Below are positions 51,333 through 58,542 of a stretch of DNA of 64,000 nucleotides, piece by piece. The notes beneath the pieces were generated by a model that was given only the letters and a program-made list of their open reading frames with translations, did not search any database and was not told the origin of the DNA. The stretch is from Sedimentitalea arenosa (GTDB lineage Bacteria; Pseudomonadota; Alphaproteobacteria; Rhodobacterales; Rhodobacteraceae). The DNA is taken from assembly GCF_016428585.1 (NCBI RefSeq), contig NZ_JAELVR010000003.1, positions 248,001 through 312,000 on the forward strand. The letters run 5' to 3'. Positions within the stretch are counted from its first letter, which is position 1. Each line of letters begins with the position of its first letter. Both the position numbers and the translations under genes were made by a program.

Positions 51333-52139
51333 ATGCAACTGAAGATCAGCCATGTCACGACCTACACCTATGACGAACCGGTCCATTACGCGCTGCAGCA
51401 GCTGCGTCTGACGCCGCGCAGCGGCCATGGCCAGACCGTCCTGCAGTGGGAATCGACCGTGACCGGCGGCACCAAGCAGGCCAGCTTTGACGACCAGTTC
51501 GTCAACCACACCGAACTGGTCAAGGTGGACGAGGGCGCACAGAAGATCGAAATCGTCAGCCAGGGTCTGGTCGACGTGATCGACCATCAGGGTGTGATTG
51601 GCCAGCACAGGGGATATGCCCCGCTCTGGCTGTTCGAGGGACCGACGGAGATGACCGCACCGGGCCCGGGGCTGCGCCAGTTCGCGCGTGGCTTCAAGGC
51701 GGAAGCGGGCGGCGAGGACACCTTGACCCAGATGCATGCGCTGTCCGCACGCATCGTCGAGGCCGTCCGCTACGAGACCGGGCGAACCGATATGAGCACC
51801 GACGCGGAAACCGCACTCGCGGCAGGCCACGGTGTCTGCCAGGACCACGCGCAGATCATGATCGCCGTGGCGCGCCTTCTGGGTCATCCGGCGCGGTATA
51901 TCAGCGGCTATCTCATGATGGACGACCGCATCGAACAGGACGCCACCCACGCCTGGTGCGAGGTCTGGACCGAGCCGCTGGGCTGGGTCGGGTTCGACGT
52001 GTCCAACGGCATCTCTCCGGATGCACGGTACGTGCGCGTGGCCACCGGGCGTGACGCCCGTGACGCGGCGCCGATTATGGGGATTCGGCAAGGGTCGGGC
52101 GATGAGACCTTGCAAGTGACCTTGCAAGTTCAGCAATAG
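51333..52139 (+). CDS. Transglutaminase-like cysteine protease-fold protein
   Basis: A 268-residue protein. The N-terminal beta domain (YTYDEPVHYALQQLRLTPRS) precedes the transglutaminase core with a full catalytic triad: Cys169 in GHGVCQDHA, His207 in ATHAWCE and Asp222 in GFDVSNG. Bacterial members cleave or form peptide bonds. There is no signal peptide, so it works in the cytosol with the other operon products. It starts 4 bp after the alpha-E stop. Confidence 0.94.
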   Translation: MQLKISHVTTYTYDEPVHYALQQLRLTPRSGHGQTVLQWESTVTGGTKQASFDDQFVNHTELVKVDEGAQKIEIVSQGLVDVIDHQGVIGQHRGYAPLWLFEGPTEMTAPGPGLRQFARGFKAEAGGEDTLTQMHALSARIVEAVRYETGRTDMSTDAETALAAGHGVCQDHAQIMIAVARLLGHPARYISGYLMMDDRIEQDATHAWCEVWTEPLGWVGFDVSNGISPDARYVRVATGRDARDAAPIMGIRQGSGDETLQVTLQVQQ

Positions 52140-52179
52140 GGTGCTTCACAGTCGCTGGACACAACAAGGCAAGACGTGA

Positions 52180-52926
52180 ATGACATATTGCGTGGGTCTC
52201 ATGCTGAACCGGGGGCTGGTCTTCATGTCCGACACCCGAACCAATTCCGGCGTCGACAATATTTCTACCTTTCGCAAGATGTTCACCTGGCATGTGACGG
52301 GCGACCGCTGCATCACGCTGATGACCGCCGGGAACCTTGCGACCACCCAGGCGGTGATCAGCCTGCTGGATGAACGCAGCAAGGAGCCGGGCGATCGAAA
52401 TCCCGGCATTCTCGAGGCCGAATCGATGTTTCAGGTCGCGACCCTTGTGGGTGGGCTGCTGAAAAAGGTGATCGCGTCCAACGCCGATACAGGGCAGGTG
52501 GCGGATTCCACGTTCAACGCGACGATCATTCTCGGCGGGCAGATCGGTGCCGGTGAACAACGGCTCTTCATGATCTACCCCGAAGGCAATTTCATCGAGG
52601 CGAGTTACGACACGCCGTTCTTCCAGATCGGCGAAACCAAGTATGGGCGCCCGATCCTGATTCGGGCCTACGATCCCGAGATGAGCTTCGAGGACGCGGT
52701 CAAGCTGCTGCTTGTGTCCTTCGATTCGACGATCAAGGCCAACCTCTCGGTCAGCCTGCCGCTGGATGTGCATGTCTACGAGAAGGATTCGCTGGATCTC
52801 GGGCGCGTCTACCGGGTGCAGGCGGACGATCCCTACTTCGAGCAGATCTCGACCGGATGGGGCGTCGCCCTGCGCAGCGCGTTCAACGAATTGCCGCCTT
52901 TCCGATTTCCCGAAGCCACGGATTGA
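52180..52926 (+). CDS. Anbu peptidase (ancestral proteasome beta-type subunit)
   Basis: A 248-residue Ntn hydrolase. Removing Met1 leaves Thr2 as N-terminal nucleophile; Asp18 (SDTRTN) and Lys33 (RKMF) match the catalytic Asp17 and Lys33 of proteasome beta subunits. The 40-bp gap after the transglutaminase gene has only a weak ribosome site. Anbu assembles into open helical or ring forms and has no known physiological substrate. With ATP-grasp, alpha-E and transglutaminase it forms the conserved Anbu operon, suggesting synthesis and turnover of a peptide. Confidence 0.95.
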   Translation: MTYCVGLMLNRGLVFMSDTRTNSGVDNISTFRKMFTWHVTGDRCITLMTAGNLATTQAVISLLDERSKEPGDRNPGILEAESMFQVATLVGGLLKKVIASNADTGQVADSTFNATIILGGQIGAGEQRLFMIYPEGNFIEASYDTPFFQIGETKYGRPILIRAYDPEMSFEDAVKLLLVSFDSTIKANLSVSLPLDVHVYEKDSLDLGRVYRVQADDPYFEQISTGWGVALRSAFNELPPFRFPEATD

Positions 52927-53182
52927 CCACTGGCCAGACGGGGCGATTCTGCCGGCAGTGTCGTCGATGTCCGAATCCCGCCAGGACTGGGCCGACCCCG
53001 ATCCATGCGGCGCGGGCGTCCGATGGCCCTGCACCCGCGATCCGCTGAGGGTCACTGATCGTCTCTCGTTAAGCGCATCGCGTCCCGGTGGCAGATCCGC
53101 GGCGCAAAGGAACGGGACTGCGCGTGGTCACCTGTCTCGCAGCGCGTCCATGGCGAATGCCGCAATGGTCCTGTTCGAGCGG
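52927..53182. other. Spacer between Anbu operon and TetR gene
   Basis: A 256-bp stretch separating convergent genes. Open frames exist but none has a ribosome site or family pattern. A weak imperfect hairpin lies near 52930-52960. I see nothing else of note. Confidence 0.4.
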
Positions 53183-53896
53183 CTATGACGTTTCGACGTG
53201 TTGTCCGGTCGAGGTTTCGGACACGTTGGCCGCGAGCCGGCCTGACAGACAGGCGTCCAGACCCGCCACGCAAAAAGCGATCAGACTCTGGCGGTTGCCA
53301 GACAGGCTGTCCTCGGCACCCAGCGCCCGAATCCGCCAAGCAGATGTCAGCAACCCCAGCATGGCGGACACCGAATAGACGAAGCCTGATGCGATGGCAG
53401 ACCGCGGCGTCTGGGGATAAAGCCGCGCGATCTCGTCAATGAACCGTTGGGCTGTCGGATCGAAGCATTGGGCCGCCAACTCGCGCCAGCGCGTATCGGC
53501 CGAGACATGCGCCACGAGCCGCGCATAGGCCAGCCATTGGTCGCCGCCGTTCTCGGCCTTGTCGAGATAGGGGCCGAAGAAGCACTCGATCAACGCCTCG
53601 AGGTCCAGTGGACCGGCCGCCTTTCGCGCGGCCAGTTCCCGCAGGCGGAGATCCGACAATTCATCCGCCCGTCGCTGAACCGTTTGCGCGAAAAGCTCGG
53701 CCTTGCCGCCGCCGTGATGATGCACCAGCCCGACCTGCGTATCCGCGGCTGCGGCGATATCCCGGACCGTGGCTCCGTCGAAGCCCCGGTCCGCGAAAAC
53801 CCTTTCCGCTGCGTCAAGGATTCGCGACCGTGACCGCAGAGATCGCTTGGAAGGCGCCCTTTGCCGTTGTTTTTCAAAGGTTACTCTTTCACTCAT
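53183..53896 (-). CDS. TetR-family transcriptional regulator
   Basis: A 237-residue repressor starting at ATG 53896; an alternative ATG at 53923 would place the start inside the palindrome at 53916-53931. The TetR helix-turn-helix (about 25-70) includes RSRSRILDAAERVFADRGFDGATVRDIAAAADTQVGLVHHHGGGKAELF. The C-terminal ligand domain (about 85-235) has no family-specific marker. It is divergent from the FMO gene, so is probably the ligand-sensing repressor of that cluster and of itself. Confidence 0.92.
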   Translation of the reverse strand: MSERVTFEKQRQRAPSKRSLRSRSRILDAAERVFADRGFDGATVRDIAAAADTQVGLVHHHGGGKAELFAQTVQRRADELSDLRLRELAARKAAGPLDLEALIECFFGPYLDKAENGGDQWLAYARLVAHVSADTRWRELAAQCFDPTAQRFIDEIARLYPQTPRSAIASGFVYSVSAMLGLLTSAWRIRALGAEDSLSGNRQSLIAFCVAGLDACLSGRLAANVSETSTGQHVETS

Positions 53897-53915
53897 AAAA
53901 TCAGCTTGCCTTAAA

Positions 53916-53931
53916 TTGAACATTTGTTCAA
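53916..53931. promoter_or_regulatory. TetR-type operator palindrome
   Basis: TTGAACATTTGTTCAA has perfect 7-bp arms (TTGAACA/TGTTCAA) around a 2-bp centre. It lies between the divergent tetR and FMO starts, 30 bp before the FMO ATG at 53961. Size and place fit a dimeric TetR repressor site controlling both promoters. Confidence 0.65.
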
Positions 53932-53960
53932 GTTAGCGAAGATTCAATCTTGAGGCGGAT

Positions 53961-55277
53961 ATGCCAGACACACGTAACCAGTTTGCCCTGATCGGGGCTG
54001 GCCCGATGGGCCTTGCGGCGGCCAAGACCCTTCTTGAGCAGGGTGTCGAGTTCCAGGGCTTTGAAGTTCATTCCGATGTCGGTGGCCTGTGGGACATCGA
54101 CGGACCCAAGTCGACAATGTACGAGAGTGCGCACCTGATCTCGTCCAAGCGAATGACCGAATTCGCGGATTTCCCGATGAAGGACGAGGTCGCCGAATAC
54201 CCGTCGCACCGGGAGATGCGCCAGTACTTCCGCGATTTCGCCGATCATTTCGATCTGCGCCGGCACTATCGCTTCGGTGCCGAGGTGCTGCGCACCGAGC
54301 CGCTGGGGCAAAGCGGCGACGGCTGGCGCGTCACCTGGCGCGATTTGGACGGCGAGCATAGCGCGGACTTCGCCGGGGTGATGATCGCCAATGGTACCCT
54401 GTCCGAGCCCAACATGCCGCGCTTTGAAGGCGATTTTGCCGGCGAGTTGATCCACGCCTCGCAGTATCGCCGTGGCGAGCAGTTTGCTGGCAAGCGGGTG
54501 CTGATCGTAGGTGCTGGCAATTCCGGCTGCGACATCGCGGTCGATGCGATTCATCATGGCGAGAGTTGCGAGTTGTCGATGCGGCGCGGCTATTACTTCG
54601 TGCCGAAATATGTCTTCGGAAAGCCGGCGGACACGGTCGGCGGCGCGATCAAGCTGCCGATGTGGTTGAAGCGGCGGATCGACAAGACGATTCTGGGCTG
54701 GTTCACCGGCAACGCGCAGAAATACGGGTTTCCCAAGCCGGATTACGCGATGTACGAAAGCCACCCGGTGGTGAACTCGCTGGTCCTGTACCACGCGGGA
54801 CATGGCGACCTGAAGGTGCGCGCGGATATCGACCGGCTCGACGGGAACACGGTGCACTTCACCGACGGCACGCAGGGTGAATATGATATGATCCTCGCGG
54901 CTACGGGCTACAAGCTGCACTATCCGTTCATCGACGACAATCTGCTGAACTGGCAGGGCGACGCGCCGCACCTGTTCCTCAACGCCATGCATCCGGCGCG
55001 CGACGACCTTTTCGTTCTGGGCATGGTCGAGGCCACAGGGCTTGGCTGGCAGGGCCGCCATGAACAGGCCGAGATGGTCGCCCGCTACATCGCGCGGCTG
55101 CGGCTGGGTGACAATGCTGCGCGCCTTCTGCAGGCCGAAAAGGCCGACGGCTATGACCGGGCGACCGGTGGCATGAACTATCTCAAGCTCGCCCGCATGG
55201 CCTACTACGTCGACAAGACCACCTATCGTCGTTCGGTCAATGCGTGGATTCGGGCGCTCGGTGGACAGAGCGCATGA
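53961..55277 (+). CDS. Flavin-containing monooxygenase-like NAD(P)/FAD protein
   Basis: A 438-residue flavoprotein. FALIGAGPMGLAAA (8-21) binds FAD; GELIHASQYRRGEQFAGKRVLIVGAGNSGCDIA combines the FMO-type FxGxxxHxxxY/W region with the NADPH-binding GAGNSG. LAATGYK near the C-terminus is the usual ATG-type motif. Family members oxygenate soft nucleophiles (N, S) or ketones. It is the first gene of an eight-gene cluster and overlaps the BASS transporter by ATGA (55274-55277). Confidence 0.9.
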   Translation: MPDTRNQFALIGAGPMGLAAAKTLLEQGVEFQGFEVHSDVGGLWDIDGPKSTMYESAHLISSKRMTEFADFPMKDEVAEYPSHREMRQYFRDFADHFDLRRHYRFGAEVLRTEPLGQSGDGWRVTWRDLDGEHSADFAGVMIANGTLSEPNMPRFEGDFAGELIHASQYRRGEQFAGKRVLIVGAGNSGCDIAVDAIHHGESCELSMRRGYYFVPKYVFGKPADTVGGAIKLPMWLKRRIDKTILGWFTGNAQKYGFPKPDYAMYESHPVVNSLVLYHAGHGDLKVRADIDRLDGNTVHFTDGTQGEYDMILAATGYKLHYPFIDDNLLNWQGDAPHLFLNAMHPARDDLFVLGMVEATGLGWQGRHEQAEMVARYIARLRLGDNAARLLQAEKADGYDRATGGMNYLKLARMAYYVDKTTYRRSVNAWIRALGGQSA

Positions 55278-56176
55278 CCGGGATCGACGAGGCGATCCTG
55301 AATTTCACTCCGGGGTCGTTGATGCTGCTGAACGCGATCCTCGCGATCGTCATGTTCTCGGTCGCCATCGACCTGACGCCGCGAGATTTCCAGCGGCTGA
55401 TCCATGCGCCCAAACCGCTGATCGTGGGGTTGATCTCGCAATTTCTTGTGCTGCCGGCGCTCACGTTCGCACTGGTCTGGGTGACCGAGCCGCGCGCATC
55501 CATCGCGCTGGGTCTGATCCTCGTCGCGGCGTGCCCCGGCGGCAACATATCCAATTTCATCACCCATCGTGCCGGGGGCAATACGGCCTTGTCCGTGTCG
55601 ATGACGGCCTTCGCGACGGTCGGCGCGATCCTGATCACGCCGCTCAACATCGCGTTCTGGGGCAGTCTCTACGGGCCGAGCCGCGACATCCTGCGCCAGA
55701 CCGCCATCGATCCGGTCTCGGTCGCGATCACCGTCGGTTTCATGCTGATCCTGCCGCTGATCGTCGGTATCACGCTCAACACGCGCCGACCTGACCTGGC
55801 TGACCGCATTCGCAAGCCGCTTCAGTTGATATCGTTCGGGATCTTCATCGCCTTTGTCGTGCTGGCGCTGGCGGCGAACTGGGCCTTCTTCTTGCAATTC
55901 GCGGGTGCCGTCGCATTGCTGGTGATCCTTCACAACACACTTGCCTTGGCGGGCGGTTTCGGCTGCGCAAGCCTGGCGCGCCTGTCCGAGTTCGACCGCC
56001 GCGCGATCACCATCGAAACCGGCATCCAGAATTCGGGTCTGGGTCTCGTGCTGATCTTCGGCTTTTTCAACGGGCTGGGCGGCATGGCGGTCGTCGCGGC
56101 CTTCTGGGGAATCTGGCACGCGATTTCCGGGCTGGGACTGGCCGCCATCATGAACCGGAGAGAGGCCGCACGATGA
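55274..56176 (+). CDS. Bile acid:sodium symporter (BASS)-family transporter
   Basis: A 300-residue membrane protein with about ten helices. LILVAACPGGNISNFITHRAGGNTALSVSMTAFATVGAI is the BASS signature with the substrate/Na+ crossover, and IETGIQNSGLGLVLIFGFF the second crossover. BASS proteins import organic acids with Na+, for example bile acids, pyruvate or pantoate. Start overlaps the FMO stop and its stop overlaps the epimerase start (56173-56176), so it is translated with its neighbours. Substrate unknown. Confidence 0.92.
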   Translation: MTGIDEAILNFTPGSLMLLNAILAIVMFSVAIDLTPRDFQRLIHAPKPLIVGLISQFLVLPALTFALVWVTEPRASIALGLILVAACPGGNISNFITHRAGGNTALSVSMTAFATVGAILITPLNIAFWGSLYGPSRDILRQTAIDPVSVAITVGFMLILPLIVGITLNTRRPDLADRIRKPLQLISFGIFIAFVVLALAANWAFFLQFAGAVALLVILHNTLALAGGFGCASLARLSEFDRRAITIETGIQNSGLGLVLIFGFFNGLGGMAVVAAFWGIWHAISGLGLAAIMNRREAAR

Positions 56177-57105
56177 CACGTATTCTTGTAACCGGCGCGG
56201 CGGGCATGATCGGTCGGCGCTTGCTGCAGCACCTGACGGGTCACGAGGTGATTGCCACCGATCTCGCACCGCCGCCTGATCTGCCGGAGTCAGTGCGCTT
56301 CGCGCGCATGGATGTGACCGGCGGCGACCCTGCGCGGGTGATCGCCGAGCACGCCCCGGAGGTCATCGTGCATCTCGCGTCGATCGTGTCGCCGCCCAAG
56401 GGCATGAGCCGCGAAACGGCCTATGCGGTCGACGTGACCGGCACGCGAAACGTGCTGGATGCGGCCATCGCGACCGGCGTGCGGCGGATCGTGGTCTCGT
56501 CGTCCGGCGCGGCCTATGGCTACCATCCGGACAACCCGGTTCCGCTGCGAGAGAGCGATCCGCTGCGCGGAAACGAGGCGTTTCCCTATGCCCACCACAA
56601 GCGGCTGGTCGAAGAGATGCTGGCCGACGCGCGCCGGAACGCTCCCCAGCTGGAGCAGGTCGTCCTGCGTGTCGGGACCGTGTTGGGTGCTGGCACCGAG
56701 AACCAGATCACGGCGCTGTTTCACAAGCCGCGTCTGCTGGCGGTGCAGGGCAGCGAAAGCCCTTTCGTCTTCATCTGGACCGAAGACCTGGCGCGGATCC
56801 TGTTGCGTGCCGCGACTGACGGTCCGGTCGGGATCTTCAACGTCGCGGGCGATGGCGCAATGGGTGTCAGCGATCTCGCCGCGGCGCTCGGCAAGCCGGT
56901 GCTCCGCCTGCCTGCCGCAGTGCTCAAGGCGGCGCTGGCGGTGGCGAAACCGCTTGGGATCAGCCGCTATGGCCCTGAACAGGTCAGGTTTCTTCAGTAC
57001 CGCCCGGTGCTGGCGAACGATGCGCTGAAGAGCCGTTTCGGCTATGTGCCGGAAAAGACCAGCGCCGAGGTCTTCGCGCTCTGGGCGAAGGCGGCGGGGC
57101 TGTGA
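56173..57105 (+). CDS. NAD-dependent epimerase/dehydratase
   Basis: A 310-residue extended SDR. GAAGMIGRRLL (8-18) is the Rossmann loop, SSSGAAYG holds the catalytic Ser/Thr region, and YAHHK gives the Tyr-x3-Lys pair. Many members act on nucleotide sugars, but others oxidise or reduce other alcohols or lactones; the catabolic setting favours the latter. ATGA overlap with the transporter gene before it and GTGA overlap with the next. Confidence 0.9.
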   Translation: MTRILVTGAAGMIGRRLLQHLTGHEVIATDLAPPPDLPESVRFARMDVTGGDPARVIAEHAPEVIVHLASIVSPPKGMSRETAYAVDVTGTRNVLDAAIATGVRRIVVSSSGAAYGYHPDNPVPLRESDPLRGNEAFPYAHHKRLVEEMLADARRNAPQLEQVVLRVGTVLGAGTENQITALFHKPRLLAVQGSESPFVFIWTEDLARILLRAATDGPVGIFNVAGDGAMGVSDLAAALGKPVLRLPAAVLKAALAVAKPLGISRYGPEQVRFLQYRPVLANDALKSRFGYVPEKTSAEVFALWAKAAGL

Positions 57106-57860
57106 AGACGGCGGTCATCACGGGGGGCGCGGGCGGGCTTGGCCGCGCGCTGGCCGCTTCGTTGCAGGCGCAGGGATGGTGCACGATCCTGCTCGACATC
57201 GACGTGACGGGGGTTGAGACAACCGCGAAGCAGCATCCCGTCGCCTGCGATCTGACCGATTCGGGTCAGCTTGATGCGGCGGTTGCGCAAATTCTGGACG
57301 CGCATCCTGCGATCGACCTCGTCATCTACAATGCTGGCGTGACCCAGATCGGTCCGTTCGACGAACTGACCGAGCAGACCCACCGCAAGGTGTTCGAGAT
57401 CAACTATTTCTCGGCGGCCGCTCTGGCGCGGGCGATGCTGGAGCCGGTGCGCCGGGCACGCGGCACGCATCTGGCGATCTCCTCGGTCGCCGGGTTTGCG
57501 CCGTTATATCACCGCACCGCCTATGCCGCGTCCAAGCATGCGCTTGAGGGGCTGTTCAAGTCGCTGCGCTCGGAAGAGGCGCCATACGGAGTGCGCTGCC
57601 AGATCGCAGCGCCCTCTTTCGTGGCCACCAATACCGGCCGTGCCGAGACGCGGAAAGACGGCATCTCGCGGCCCGGTTCGGCCACCGACGGCATCGACGT
57701 GATGACGCCCGAGGCCGCTGCCGCCGAGATCCTGCGCGGGGTCTCGCGCGGTGTGCCGATGATTCCGGTCGGCCGCATCGCGCGCATGGGTTGGTGGCTG
57801 AACTGTGTGTCGCCCCGGCTGTTCCAGTTTGCGATGGACCGCAAGATCCGCAAGGGCTGA
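57102..57860 (+). CDS. Short-chain dehydrogenase/reductase
   Basis: A 252-residue classical SDR starting with GTG at 57102, which overlaps the epimerase stop. TGGAGGLGRALA (near 6), NAGVTQIG, Ser in ISSVAG and YAASKHALEG are intact. LLDIDVTG after beta-2 suggests NAD(H). The C-terminal helix PRLFQFAMDRKIRKG resembles SDRs with a membrane-associated end. It probably oxidises an alcohol in this pathway. Confidence 0.92.
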   Translation: MKTAVITGGAGGLGRALAASLQAQGWCTILLDIDVTGVETTAKQHPVACDLTDSGQLDAAVAQILDAHPAIDLVIYNAGVTQIGPFDELTEQTHRKVFEINYFSAAALARAMLEPVRRARGTHLAISSVAGFAPLYHRTAYAASKHALEGLFKSLRSEEAPYGVRCQIAAPSFVATNTGRAETRKDGISRPGSATDGIDVMTPEAAAAEILRGVSRGVPMIPVGRIARMGWWLNCVSPRLFQFAMDRKIRKG

Positions 57861-57974
57861 CAGGGTGCGCCGGTGCGCTTGCCCTTGCCCATGTCCGCGG
57901 AATGCGCCACCAATGCTGCCGTAACGCTTGCTGCTGCCGGCCATGCCGGCGCGGGATTGGGAGGCGCGCGGAGC

Positions 57975-58511
57975 ATGACGCTTGGATATATCGACACACC
58001 GGAACGCGGCGAAACCGACCGCATCCTGACGCGGGTCGCAACGCAACTGGCGGCGCGCGGTGCGCGGCTGGCCGGGGTTGTGCAATCCAACACGCAATGC
58101 GGCGACAGCGCGTTGTGTGACATGGACGTGCAGGTGCTGCCCGACGGCCCGTTGATCCGGATCTCGCAGTCGCTGGGCGCTGGCTCGCGCGGCTGCCGGC
58201 TCGACCCGATGGCGCTGGAACAGGCGGTCGGTCTGGTCGCCGAGAGCCTCGCGGGGAAAGGCGAGGCGAAACCCGAGCTGCTGATCGTCAACAAATTCGG
58301 CAAGCACGAAGCCGAGGGGCGCGGATTTCGCCCCCTGATCGGTGAGGCGATGATGGCGGGCATCCCGGTCCTGACCTCGGTCAATCGTGGCAACACGGCG
58401 GCGTTTCTCGAATTCGTGGGAGAGTTCGCCACGCATCTGCCCAACGATGTCGCGGCGCTCGTGGATTGGGCGCTGGCACAGGGCAGGTTGGCCGACCGGG
58501 CTGCCAGTTGA
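57975..58511 (+). CDS. DUF2478 domain protein
   Basis: A 178-residue protein from ATG 57975, after CGGAGC. LGYIDTPERGETDRILTRVATQLAARGARLAGVVQSN opens the domain, GCRLDPMALEQAVGLV and LLIVNKFGKHEAEGRGFRPLIGEAMMAGIPVLTSVNRGN are its core, as in the DUF2478 family that resembles a P-loop NTPase fold without a clear P-loop. Such proteins are often near molybdate transport genes, so its place in a catabolic cluster is unusual. A 114-bp gap separates it from the SDR. Function unknown. Confidence 0.85.
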   Translation: MTLGYIDTPERGETDRILTRVATQLAARGARLAGVVQSNTQCGDSALCDMDVQVLPDGPLIRISQSLGAGSRGCRLDPMALEQAVGLVAESLAGKGEAKPELLIVNKFGKHEAEGRGFRPLIGEAMMAGIPVLTSVNRGNTAAFLEFVGEFATHLPNDVAALVDWALAQGRLADRAAS

Positions 58512-58542
58512 TCCGCATGCGGACGGATCGGAAGAGGACAAG

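Noticed and set aside
53897-53923. Upstream ATG start for the TetR gene at 53923
   Set aside because: It lies within the palindrome that is the likely operator, and the extra nine residues are not part of the usual TetR N-terminus.
57873-57974. Upstream GTG start for the DUF2478 gene at 57873
   Set aside because: The added 34 residues are Ala/Gly-rich and not part of the domain, while ATG 57975 has a ribosome site and matches the family N-terminus.
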